Below, piece by piece: positions 35,334 through 47,911 of a stretch of DNA of 64,000 nucleotides. Location: the NCBI GenBank assembly GCA_002356455.1, contig AP017968.1:3658001-3722000 (forward strand), given 5' to 3'. This DNA is from Fusobacterium varium. GTDB taxonomy: Bacteria > Fusobacteriota > Fusobacteriia > Fusobacteriales > Fusobacteriaceae. Both the position numbers and the translations under genes were made by a program. Every line of letters starts with the position of its first letter. The stretch's first letter is position 1. The notes beneath the pieces are model-generated. The model saw only the letters and a list, made by a program, of their open reading frames with translations, was not told the origin of the DNA and did no database searches.

Positions 35334-35540
35334 ATAATCTGCCTCCCATTTTTATATTTATTATACATAACATTATATCTTCTAGTGTAAATGATACACC
35401 AAAAGACTATAAAAAGAATGGATTGTTCTTTAAAAGGTTAAAATTAATACTTAAAATGCAAAAATAAATCCTTTAATATCACTTTTTATATTCTGTTCTT
35501 TATGGTATAATTTTTATGTCTATTATGGAGGGGATATAAA
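35334..35540. promoter_or_regulatory. Divergent promoter region of the CstA-like gene and the LytS-like kinase
   Basis: On the plus strand an extended -10 (TGGTATAAT, TATAAT at 35506-35511) serves the kinase. On the minus strand TATAAT boxes at 35365-35360 and 35377-35372 serve the transporter. Just upstream of these lies the palindrome GTGTA-AATGA-TACAC (35385-35399), a candidate activator site for the response regulator. Confidence 0.5.
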
Positions 35541-37196
35541 TTGTTAAAATTAACCAGTCATTTGTTAAATAATCTAGGATATATTATTGCAATAGCTTTC
35601 TTTTTTACAAAATTTAAAAGTGCTAAAAATATATTCACGAGAAAAAAATATAGTCAAAAGGACATTCTTCTTCTTTCTGCCTTCTTTTCAGGACTTGCTA
35701 TAATTGGTACATATACAGGAGTAGATTATCGTGGTGCAATAGTTAATGTTAGAAATATTGGTGTAGTTGTTGGAGGTATTCTTGCAGGCCCTGAAGTAGG
35801 TATTATGGTTGGCCTTATTGCAGGAATTCATAGATTATTTGTAGATGCAAGCTCTATAACTACTATTCCATGTGCTATCGCTACAATGTCAGGTGGTTTT
35901 ATCACTGCTCATCTTTATAAAAAAACTAATGAAAAAAATTGTTATCTCTATGGATTTCTTGGAGGCTTTATAGTTGAAAATCTCAGTATGATATTAATAC
36001 TTGTCCTTGGGTCAGATTTTGAACTGGCAAAAGATATAGTTTCTAAAATATATTTTCCAATGATCCTTGCCAATGCTGTTGGAGTATCAATTGTAATCCT
36101 TATCATTCAAGATATAATATCTGAAAAAGAAATTATAGCTGGTAAACAGGCAAAATTAGCTCTCGAAATAGCTAATAAAACTCTTCCTTATTTTAGAAAA
36201 GGGGAATCTATGAATGAGATTTGTAAAATAATCTTAAATTCTTTAGAAGCTAAAGCTGTTGTAATAACCAATGATAAATATATAATTGCCAGTTATGCTG
36301 AATCTGATGAATTTAAAATAGATCATACAGATATTAGAAGTGAGGTAACAAAACAAGTACTAAAAACTGGCAAAGTACTTGTTCTTGGTGAAGAAAATGG
36401 AATAAAAGATTTTCACTGCATTTCTGGAAAAATAAAATCATGTATAATCTCTCCTCTTTTTCAAGGAGAAAAAATAGTATCTGGAACTCTTAAAATATAT
36501 TTTGATAAAGCTGAAAATGTTACTGCTAGAAATCAATATCTTGCTGAAGGTCTTTCTTTGCTCATATCTACTCAATTAGAAATAAGTACTGTAGAAAATT
36601 TTAAAGCTATGGCAAGAGATGCTGAACTAAAAGCTCTTCAGACACAAATAAATCCCCATTTTCTTTTTAATGCACTCCATACTACAGCATTTTTCGTTCG
36701 AATGGATCCTGCAAAAGCAAAAGAAGTAATAATTGATTTATCTACATATTTACGTTATAACTTGGAAAATGCTTCAAAAGTAGTGTCACTTGATATGGAG
36801 TTCACTCAAGTGAAGGCTTATGTTAATATAGAAAAAGCCCGTTTTGGTGATAAAATTTCAGTTGAATATGATGTGGAAGATGGATTGGAAAATATAAAAA
36901 TACCTAGTCTTACTATTCAGCCTCTAGTTGAAAACAGTATAAAACATGGTCTGCTAAAACAAAGAGGTGGAGGTCATGTACATATTACTGCTAAGAAAAA
37001 AGATAAAGGCTGTATTGTAACTATCGAAGATGATGGTGTTGGAATTGACCCAAAAATAATAGAGGAACTAGATGAAAGAATGGAAAAAAGTATTGGACTT
37101 AAAAATGTCCATAATAGAATAAAGCTAATGTATGGTAAAGGATTAGTCATAGAGTGTCTAAAAAAAGGAACTAAAATATCCTTTTACATAGAATAG
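35541..37196 (+). CDS. LytS-family sensor histidine kinase
   Basis: 551 residues from a TTG start nine bases after GGAGGGG. Domains in order: 5TMR-LYT membrane sensor (about 1-190; DYRGAIVNVRNIGVVVGGIL and GPEVGIMVGLIAGIHRL), a GAF-like domain (about 210-350), the LytS phosphoacceptor region with QTQINPHFLFNALHTTAFF, and a HATPase with QPLVENSIKHGL and DDGVGI. It phosphorylates the LytTR regulator directly downstream (9 bp gap). The divergent CstA-like transporter is its likely target, as in BtsSR/YpdAB systems. Confidence 0.93.
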   Translation: MLKLTSHLLNNLGYIIAIAFFFTKFKSAKNIFTRKKYSQKDILLLSAFFSGLAIIGTYTGVDYRGAIVNVRNIGVVVGGILAGPEVGIMVGLIAGIHRLFVDASSITTIPCAIATMSGGFITAHLYKKTNEKNCYLYGFLGGFIVENLSMILILVLGSDFELAKDIVSKIYFPMILANAVGVSIVILIIQDIISEKEIIAGKQAKLALEIANKTLPYFRKGESMNEICKIILNSLEAKAVVITNDKYIIASYAESDEFKIDHTDIRSEVTKQVLKTGKVLVLGEENGIKDFHCISGKIKSCIISPLFQGEKIVSGTLKIYFDKAENVTARNQYLAEGLSLLISTQLEISTVENFKAMARDAELKALQTQINPHFLFNALHTTAFFVRMDPAKAKEVIIDLSTYLRYNLENASKVVSLDMEFTQVKAYVNIEKARFGDKISVEYDVEDGLENIKIPSLTIQPLVENSIKHGLLKQRGGGHVHITAKKKDKGCIVTIEDDGVGIDPKIIEELDERMEKSIGLKNVHNRIKLMYGKGLVIECLKKGTKISFYIE

Positions 37197-37205
37197 GAGG
37201 TATTA

Positions 37206-37928
37206 ATGCTTAAATGTGTAATTATAGAAGATGAATTTCCTGCTAGAGAAGAACTGAAATTTTTTATAGAAAAATATGAAGGAATAGAACTTGAAAAAGA
37301 ATTTGACAGTCCTTTAGACGCTCTTAAATATCTTCAGGCAAATAAAACAGATATAGTTTTTTTAGATATAAATATGCCTGAATTAGATGGAATGAGTCTT
37401 GGAAAAATTCTTTCTAAACTCAATGAAAATTTAAAAATAGTATTTATTACAGCTTATAAAGAATATGCTGCTGAAGCTTTTGAAATTAAGGCATTTGACT
37501 ATCTTTTAAAACCTTATTCTGAAAAAAGAATAAATGAAGTTTTAAGCAATCTTACAAAAGAAAAAGAAATTGACCATATAAAAGATATTAATAAAATCAA
37601 TAAGGTAACTGTTACTTCTGATGAAAAAATGTATGTTATTTCTATTGACGATATCTATTATATTGAAGCAGGAGAAAAAGAAAGTATGATTTATACAAAA
37701 GATAATTCTTATTCTTCAAAAATAAAAATATCCAAGTGGGAAGAGATACTTCCTAAAAATAAATTTTATAGAACTCACAGATCCTACATGGTAAATCTTG
37801 ATAAAATAACAGAAGTTGAACCATGGTTCAATGGAACTTATGTATTAAAAATACAGGATTTAAAGTTTAAAATTCCTGTAAGCAGAAACAATATAAAAGA
37901 ATTTAAAGAAATACTGGTTATAAAATAA
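37206..37928 (+). CDS. LytTR-family response regulator
   Basis: 240 residues. N-terminal receiver with acidic IIEDEFPAREEL, phosphoacceptor in DIVFLDINMPELDG (about residue 56), TAYKEYAAEAF, and lysine in DYLLKPYSEKRI. C-terminal LytTR domain (about 138-240) with ISIDDIYYIEAGEKES, FYRTHRSYMVNLDKI and KIPVSRNNIKEFKE, which binds direct repeats in DNA. AGGAGG lies before the ATG. Paired with the LytS kinase; likely controls the divergent CstA-like transporter. Confidence 0.94.
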   Translation: MLKCVIIEDEFPAREELKFFIEKYEGIELEKEFDSPLDALKYLQANKTDIVFLDINMPELDGMSLGKILSKLNENLKIVFITAYKEYAAEAFEIKAFDYLLKPYSEKRINEVLSNLTKEKEIDHIKDINKINKVTVTSDEKMYVISIDDIYYIEAGEKESMIYTKDNSYSSKIKISKWEEILPKNKFYRTHRSYMVNLDKITEVEPWFNGTYVLKIQDLKFKIPVSRNNIKEFKEILVIK

Positions 37929-37953
37929 TAAAATTTCTGTGAAATGAATATAT

Positions 37954-37990
37954 GAAATAAGGAGGATGACTCAGCACCCTCCTATTTTAT
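37954..37990. terminator. Bidirectional terminator between the LytTR regulator and flotillin
   Basis: AAATAAGGAGG and CCTCCTATTT form a 10-bp stem around ATGACTCAGCAC, followed by T-rich sequence on both strands. Confidence 0.75.
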
Positions 37991-39504
37991 TATTTTTCTG
38001 TTTTTGTATCCCCTGTTATTGAAAGTTCTGGCATATTTATAGATTTTGCTATATCATTTGCCATTTTAAATGCTGGTATGGCTCTTGTTATATCTGTCAC
38101 TATTCCTGCTATCTGATTTCCTGCTCCACTATTTCCATCTCCTGACCCTCCATCACCAGATATAATATTCAGACTGTTAATATCTATGTTTGCCACTGCG
38201 TCTGCCTGTGCTCTTGCCAATTCTGGAAGTATTTCAATAAGTTTAAGCCCCATAATTCCTGACTGCCCGTATACTTCTAAAAGTTTTTTCTCTGCTTCTG
38301 CTTTTTTCTCAATAGGTAGTGCCACTTTGATTGCATCTGCTTCTGCTAATGCCTTTAATTTATCTGCTTCTGCTCTTGCTTCTATTAATATTGCATCTGC
38401 CTTAATTTTAGCAATTTCTAATTGATTATCTGCTTCTAATTTTTTTAGTTTAAGTTCTGTAATTTTTTCTATTTCAAGTTTTTCATTATATACTTTTGTT
38501 TCTACAATTTCTTTTGCCCTTTGAGTTTCTAATGCAACTTCTGCTTGTTTTTTAACAGTTTCTTTAGATTTATCTGCTATTTCCTGTTTCAAATTTTCCT
38601 CTTGAAGTTTTATTTCTTTTTCTTTGTCTAATTCCTTTAAATTAATTGATTTTTCAGTTTCTATTCTATAAAGATTTTGAGCTTTTTGAGATTCAGATTC
38701 CATTCTTTTCTCCTCAGCTAATTTATTTTGAGTTGCATTAGTCTGAATAAGCTCTGCCTTAATTGTTTCTTCTGTTATTACTGCCTTAGTTTTTGATACT
38801 TGTATCTGCCTTACTTTATCCTGTTCAGTTACAGCTATATCCCTTTGAGCATTAGCTTCTGCTACTCCTACATCAGACTTTCTCTGTTGTTCTGCCACAG
38901 CTATCTGTGCATCTGAAGTTGCAAGAGCAGATGCTTTCTTTCCAAGCATTTCTGTGATCCCATCCATATCTTTTATCATTTTGATATTATAGTTAATTAA
39001 ATCAAGTCCTAGTTTACTAAGTTCTTTTTCAGCATTTTCACTTACTTTTGTCATCAATAGAACTCTATCCTGCAATAAATCTTCAAATTCCATTTCTGAT
39101 ATGATAGTTCTTGTTTGTCCTGTTAATATTTCTTTTGCTAATGCACATATTTCGCTGTCATTAAAGCTCAACAATCTATGTGAAGCTATAACTCTTTCTT
39201 CTGGTGAGCTAGATATAGCAAAAGTAGCATCTGCCTCCACTACTACCCTAATTTTATCATTGGATACAACATTTGAATCCTCTCTTAAATCTATATCTAT
39301 ATTCATAGGTTTCAAGTTAAGCTTCTTGCATCCTTGAACTATTGGCAATATAAAAGTACCATTTGATGTTATTATTTTATTTCCACCAAGTCCATATTTT
39401 ACTAAAATAACATCATTAGGACATTTTCTATATATAAGAACTGCTCCTCCTATCAATATAACTACTAAAAAAATAACCAAAGTAAGTCCTACTCCTAAAA
39501 ACAT
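37990..39504 (-). CDS. Flotillin-like SPFH/Band 7 membrane-scaffold protein
   Basis: 504 residues. One N-terminal membrane segment (about 3-24) is followed by an SPFH domain (about 30-200: CPNDVILVKYGLGG, TFILPIVQGCKKLNL, EILTGQTRTIISEM). A long flotillin coiled coil rich in Ala, Glu and Lys (about 205-420; EAKAEA-type repeats such as ARAEADKLKALAEADAIK) and a Gly-rich C-terminus follow. Flotillins organise ordered membrane patches and help protein complexes assemble. GGGGAGG precedes the ATG. It stands alone with terminators on both sides. Confidence 0.9.
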   Translation of the reverse strand: MFLGVGLTLVIFLVVILIGGAVLIYRKCPNDVILVKYGLGGNKIITSNGTFILPIVQGCKKLNLKPMNIDIDLREDSNVVSNDKIRVVVEADATFAISSSPEERVIASHRLLSFNDSEICALAKEILTGQTRTIISEMEFEDLLQDRVLLMTKVSENAEKELSKLGLDLINYNIKMIKDMDGITEMLGKKASALATSDAQIAVAEQQRKSDVGVAEANAQRDIAVTEQDKVRQIQVSKTKAVITEETIKAELIQTNATQNKLAEEKRMESESQKAQNLYRIETEKSINLKELDKEKEIKLQEENLKQEIADKSKETVKKQAEVALETQRAKEIVETKVYNEKLEIEKITELKLKKLEADNQLEIAKIKADAILIEARAEADKLKALAEADAIKVALPIEKKAEAEKKLLEVYGQSGIMGLKLIEILPELARAQADAVANIDINSLNIISGDGGSGDGNSGAGNQIAGIVTDITRAIPAFKMANDIAKSINMPELSITGDTKTEK

Positions 39505-39959
39505 AGCTTCCTCCCCATCAATTTAATATTTTTTTATTTTTTATCATTAAAAAGAAAATATCTACTATTTAAATATACACTATTTAAATTTAAAAGTCTA
39601 TATTTTATATAAGTAAAATATAAAATAATAAAACTCCTAAATAGCAAAACTTATTTCCTTTATATGTTCTGCATAAATGGACCATTTTTTAATTAACTAT
39701 ATTGTGATAATTTTGATTTTATACTTTCTTATCCAAATATATTTTTTTGATTTTTTCACAATAAAAACTTATTTTAACCACAATTATAAACAATTAATAT
39801 TTTATATAAAAAATATATAAATAAAAATTAAAAACAAATAAAATAAATGTATTTTTAAAAAAATATTATACAAAAAATTTTTTTATTATTAAATAATAAT
39901 ATTTAAAATTATTTAATTTTATTTTTTTTCGTTTATTAACGATATAAAAAAATAAAAAG
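39505..39959. other. Very AT-rich intergenic stretch
   Basis: Consists mostly of A/T runs with no open frame of note and no clear hairpin. It holds the unmarked upstream region of flotillin on the minus strand. Nothing else was seen before the small RNA candidate at 39960. Confidence 0.4.
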
Positions 39960-39988
39960 TTGATATTTTTTATTTTATAGTGTATAAT
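39960..39988 (+). promoter_or_regulatory. Consensus promoter of a candidate small RNA gene
   Basis: TTGATA at 39960-39965 and TATAAT at 39983-39988 with a 17-bp spacer, preceded by an A/T-rich stretch like an UP element. No protein gene lies downstream on this strand. Confidence 0.7.
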
Positions 39989-39994
39989 TATTAT

Positions 39995-40063
39995 ATAATC
40001 AATGGCACACATAAATTATCTACTACGATTATAAAGGGAAGTGAATTCACTTCCCCTTTTTAT
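39995..40063 (+). ncRNA. Candidate small RNA of about 65-70 nt
   Basis: Starts about seven bases after the consensus -10 and ends at the perfect hairpin GGGAAGTG-AATT-CACTTCCC (40036-40055), followed by CTTTTTATTTT. It contains only a 10-codon frame (ATG at 40002) without a ribosome-binding site, so a non-coding product is likely. A second weak stem may form in the 5' half (GATTATA with TATAATC). No known family is recognised. Confidence 0.55.
40034..40063. terminator. Terminator of the small RNA candidate, also after MATE
   Basis: AAGGGAAGTG and CACTTCCCCTT pair around AATT. On the plus strand it is followed by TTTTTATTTT (strong); on the minus strand by TTTATAATC (weak), so it may also end the convergent MATE transcript. 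Confidence 0.8.
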
Positions 40064-40076
40064 TTTAATATTATTC

Positions 40077-41444
40077 TTATATTTGCTCTTCCTGTTTAAG
40101 CATCCGACATCTTAAGTCTTTAACAACCTTTAACGCTATTACAGTTCCTAATATAAAAGTACATACATCAGCAAAAGGCTGACATAACTGCAATCCTCTT
40201 ATCCCACCTATTTTAGGAAATATAAATAATACAGGAATTAAAAATATTCCCTGCCTTCCCATTGCTACAAGAGTAGCCATAAAACCATAACCAATAGACT
40301 GAGTAAGCATATTTGCCATTATTATACATGCCTGTATTGGCAGAGTCATACACTGAAACCTCAATGCAAGAGCTCCTATCTCTATAACTTCAATATCTGT
40401 TTTACGGAATAGAGCTAAAATATCAGGAGCAAATATAAAACAAACAGTTCCTAATACTGTTAAAAGAATTACTGCTACTTTTAAACAAAAATGATAAGCT
40501 TCCAGCACTCTATCATATCTTTTAGCTCCATAGTTAAATCCACATACTGGTTGAAATCCTTGTCCAAATCCTATCAAACTTGAGTTCACAAACATCATTA
40601 TTCTTGATACTATAGACATTGCTGCAATAGCTGCATCTCCAAATGGTGAAGCACATACATTCAAGGCCACAGCTGCCATACTGGCAAGTCCCTGTCTTGA
40701 AAGAGTTGGAAAACCTGCACGAAATATTTCTTTATACATAGTAAGTCTAAACTTAAAACTGCTTAATTTTATAGTCACATGCTCTTTGTTTTTATTACAC
40801 ATATACATCAATATTGAAAAGCTTATAAATTGACTTATTATAGTAGCTAAAGCTGCTCCAGATATTCCTAAATTCAATGTAAATATAAAAATTGGATCAA
40901 GAATCATATTAAGAATTCCCCCAGTTCCTATCCCTATCATTGAATAAAAGGCATTTCCCTGAGAACGTATTATATTATTTAAAACAAAAGAACAACACAT
41001 ATATGGGGTAGCTATAAGAATATATTTTGCATAATCTTTTGCATAGGGGACAATTGTTTCTGTAGCTCCAAGCATTCTAACAAACTTATCCAAAAATAAC
41101 AACCCTAAAACAGCTAAAAAAGCTCCTAATATTAAAGCTGTAAAAAACGCTGTTGCTGCTGCTTCATGAGCACCCTCTCTATCCTGTCTTCCTAGGCTTC
41201 TAGATATATAATTTCCACTCCCCATTCCTAAAGTAAAACCGATGGCTTGAATCATTGCCATTACAGAAAAATTTATCCCTACTGCTGCTGATGCAGATGT
41301 TCCTATCTGGCTTACAAAAAATGTATCAGCCATATTATAAACAGAAGTTACTAACATACTTATTATAGTTGGTATAGCTAATTTTGGTATCAGTTTTGAT
41401 ATTTTTGTTTCTGTCATTTTTATAAATAAATCATTTTGTCCCAT
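40077..41444 (-). CDS. MATE-family efflux transporter
   Basis: 455 residues from the ATG at 41444, which follows GGGGG by five bases; the frame opens with a TTG at 41456 that overlaps this site. About 12 membrane segments in two six-helix halves. KLAIPTIISMLVTSVYNMADTFF (first helix), SAAVGINFSVMAMIQAIGF, and RAGFPTLSRQGLASMAAVALN (start of the second half) are typical of the MepA/DinF-like branch. These export cationic drugs or metabolites against Na+ or H+. Substrate unknown. Confidence 0.92.
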   Translation of the reverse strand: MGQNDLFIKMTETKISKLIPKLAIPTIISMLVTSVYNMADTFFVSQIGTSASAAVGINFSVMAMIQAIGFTLGMGSGNYISRSLGRQDREGAHEAAATAFFTALILGAFLAVLGLLFLDKFVRMLGATETIVPYAKDYAKYILIATPYMCCSFVLNNIIRSQGNAFYSMIGIGTGGILNMILDPIFIFTLNLGISGAALATIISQFISFSILMYMCNKNKEHVTIKLSSFKFRLTMYKEIFRAGFPTLSRQGLASMAAVALNVCASPFGDAAIAAMSIVSRIMMFVNSSLIGFGQGFQPVCGFNYGAKRYDRVLEAYHFCLKVAVILLTVLGTVCFIFAPDILALFRKTDIEVIEIGALALRFQCMTLPIQACIIMANMLTQSIGYGFMATLVAMGRQGIFLIPVLFIFPKIGGIRGLQLCQPFADVCTFILGTVIALKVVKDLRCRMLKQEEQI

Positions 41445-41501
41445 ACTTTCCCCCAAATATTACAAAATTTTATTTTTTATTATTATTTATATACATATAA
41501 C

Positions 41502-41999
41502 TCAATATATCTTTTTACTTCTATATTCCATCAACACTGTATTCTGCCAAATATTATTTTTATCTCTTGCTATTTTTTCTCTATATCCAACTTCTCGAAA
41601 GCCGCATTTTCTATGAAGTTTTAAACTTGCTTCATTTATCTCAAATATTGAAGACTGTAAAGTCCAGATTCCATTTTTTTCAGATTCCTCTTTTATCTTA
41701 TTTAAAAGAAATTCACCAAGTTTTTTACCTTGATGAGCTTTATCAATATATATACTTACTTCAGTTACCCCGCAATAATCTATTCTGCTGGAAATAGGAC
41801 TAAGTGCTGCCCAACCTACTACACTGCCATTATTATCACACAATATAAATCTGCATGCTTTTAAATGTGAATTTTCCCATGATTTCTTATCAGGTAAATC
41901 TTTTCTGAATGTAGATATTCCTGATTCTATTCCCTGTTTATATATTTTCAGTACATCTTCCCAATCTTTATCTTCCATTTCTCTGATAAAATATTCCAT
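41502..41999 (-). CDS. GNAT acetyltransferase, phosphinothricin acetyltransferase-like
   Basis: 165 residues. The order IREMEDKDWEDVLKIYKQGI, GISTFRKDLP, VVGWAALSPISSR, VSIYIDKAHQGKKLGEFLL (acetyl-CoA binding Q/R-G.G) and ASLKLHRKCGFREVGYREKI is that of the Pat/YwnH branch, which N-acetylates small amines such as phosphinothricin or methionine sulfoximine. Here the native substrate is unknown. AAAGGGGG lies before the ATG. It sits between YbaK and MATE on the same strand. Confidence 0.87.
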   Translation of the reverse strand: MEYFIREMEDKDWEDVLKIYKQGIESGISTFRKDLPDKKSWENSHLKACRFILCDNNGSVVGWAALSPISSRIDYCGVTEVSIYIDKAHQGKKLGEFLLNKIKEESEKNGIWTLQSSIFEINEASLKLHRKCGFREVGYREKIARDKNNIWQNTVLMEYRSKKIY

Positions 42000-42053
42000 A
42001 TAATCCCCCTTTGATCTTTATAATAGAATTTTATCATATAAAAAGAGAAATTT

Positions 42054-42524
42054 CTAAACTATTATATCTCCAACTGTCATATTCAAATATTTTATTAAAT
42101 CTTTTGGTGATATTATAATCTGAATTCCTCTCATTCCACCACTTACAAATATTGTATCCTTTGTTGTAGCCGACTGATGTATAAATGCTTTATGTTTTTT
42201 CTTTATACCAACAGGTGAACATCCTCCTCTAATGTATCCAGTCATATTAAAAAGTTCTTTCATTTCTAACATTTCTACTTTTTTATCTCCAGATAGTTTT
42301 GCTAACTTTTTTAAATCAATATTATCACTTCCGGGAATACAGGCTACCAGCATTTCTCTTTTTTCATTTAAAAGTATTAAAGTCTTAAATATCTTTGTTA
42401 TATCCTGTCCAGTTTTTATCGATACAGATATTGCACTCAGATCATTCTCATCTACTTCATATTCTACATATTCATATTTTATTTTATTTTTATCCAGTTC
42501 TCTCATTGCATTAGTTTTCTTCAT
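42054..42524 (-). CDS. ybaK: YbaK/EbsC-family aminoacyl-tRNA deacylase (Cys-tRNA(Pro) deacylase)
   Basis: Hydrolyses mischarged Cys-tRNA(Pro). Start at 42524 (after CTGGAGG); the open frame extends into the tRNA-Asn gene only by chance. 156 residues. Family residues: KTGQDITKIFKTLIL with the catalytic lysine region, VACIPGSDNIDLKKLAKLSG, GYIRGGCSPVGIKKK (GXXXP loop) and FVSGGMRGIQIIISPKDL. It begins only 38 bp after the tRNA-Asn gene with no visible terminator or room for a promoter, so it may be co-transcribed with the rRNA operon. Confidence 0.9.
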   Translation of the reverse strand: MKKTNAMRELDKNKIKYEYVEYEVDENDLSAISVSIKTGQDITKIFKTLILLNEKREMLVACIPGSDNIDLKKLAKLSGDKKVEMLEMKELFNMTGYIRGGCSPVGIKKKHKAFIHQSATTKDTIFVSGGMRGIQIIISPKDLIKYLNMTVGDIIV

Positions 42525-42562
42525 AATGACCTCCAGAAAAAATTTTCCAAAAAATAAAAAAA

Positions 42563-42638
42563 TGGCGCTTCCTAATGGACTTGAACCATTGACACTGCGG
42601 TTAACAGCCGCATGCTCTACCGACTGAGCTAAGGAAGC
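42563..42638 (-). tRNA. tRNA-Asn (GTT)
   Basis: 76 nt with encoded CCA. The acceptor pair GCTTCCT/AGGAAGC is intact, the D-loop AGCTCAGTCGGTAGAGC and T-arm GGTTCAAGTCC are normal, and the anticodon loop CTGTTAACC gives GTT. It closes the rRNA operon, ten bases after 5S rRNA. Confidence 0.96.
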
Positions 42639-42648
42639 ACTCATTTGA

Positions 42649-42766
42649 GCTTGGCAAGTTCCTATCCTCCCGGGAGGCTTCCCTCCAAGTACTTTCAGCG
42701 TTTACGGGCTTAACTTCTGGGTTCGGAATGGGACCAGGTGTACCCCCGCAGCTATTCTTACCAAGC
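42649..42766 (-). rRNA. rrf: 5S ribosomal RNA
   Basis: About 118 nt. The terminal helix GCTTGGTAAG/CTTGCCAAGC closes the molecule, and conserved internal sequences such as CCCATTCCGAACCCAGAAG and AAGCCCGT are present. It lies about 70 bp after 23S. Confidence 0.95.
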
Positions 42767-42838
42767 TGTGTGTTTATCATTTCTAATAGACACTTGAAAC
42801 TATATAGTAGCATACGCTTTCGCGCTTTTCAATCTTTA

Positions 42839-45747
<2,909 letters not shown>

Positions 45748-45863
45748 TATTTTGTTTTTGTTTAATTTGATTGACAGCTAACTCTGTTTATATAAACAAG
45801 AGTTAAAATTGTATTTATCTACTATATAGTTTCCAATGTCCATAAAAAAATCGAAAAAAAATT

Positions 45864-45939
45864 TGGTGGAGATAAGCGGGATCGAACCGCTGACCTACGC
45901 AGTGCAAGTGCGTCGCTCTCCCAACTGAGCTATATCCCC
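45864..45939 (-). tRNA. tRNA-Ala (TGC)
   Basis: 76 nt with encoded CCA. It opens GGGGATATAGCTCAG, has anticodon loop ACTTGCACT (TGC) and T-arm GGTTCGATCCC. It lies in the 16S-23S spacer, eight bases after tRNA-Ile. Confidence 0.97.
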
Positions 45940-45947
45940 ATACCATA

Positions 45948-46024
45948 TGGTGCGTTTGAGTGGACTCGAACCACCGACCTCACGCTTATCAGGCGTGTGC
46001 TCTAACCAGCTGAGCTACAAACGC
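45948..46024 (-). tRNA. tRNA-Ile (GAT)
   Basis: 77 nt with encoded CCA. It opens GCGTTTGTAGCTCAG, has anticodon loop CTGATAAG (GAT) and T-arm GGTTCGAGTCC. First tRNA of the 16S-23S spacer. Confidence 0.97.
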
Positions 46025-46115
46025 ATTCATAAAGATACTGTTCTATTTTCAAATAATAACTGCCGTTATCACAAGAACACCATCAATAGAATAGAGAAAG
46101 AGAAATGATCTCCTT

Positions 46116-47624
<1,509 letters not shown>

Positions 47625-47911
47625 AATCTATTTACTCAGTTTTTTTAACTGATTGTTTACACCTATTTATTGTTTGTTGATTTTTTCATCTCTCTCTATT
47701 CTGTTGTTAATGTCCTTTTTTATTGCTTTTTGCTTCCCGCTTTCCTGCGGTACATTGATTATAATATCATAGTTTTTAGATTTCGTCAATATTTTTTTTG
47801 CTTTTTTTCAAAAAAAATTATTTATTTATTAAAGTCTTTAATTTATCTTTTATATTACTAGCTTTTCTTAATTTTAACATCAAATCTTTTCCCCAAGATT
47901 TCTTTATATTT
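47625..47911 (-). promoter_or_regulatory. rRNA operon promoter and leader
   Basis: On the minus strand TTGACG (47789-47784) and TATTAT (47766-47761) are 17 bp apart; an A-run-rich stretch (47790-47826) upstream looks like an UP element. The leader before 16S is about 130 nt. The remaining bases to 47911 are AT-rich and hold the unmarked end of dacA transcription. Confidence 0.75.

Noticed and set aside
37990-39504. TolA/TonB-like protein on account of Ala/Lys/Glu coiled coil
   Set aside because: An SPFH domain directly precedes the coiled coil, which marks a flotillin.
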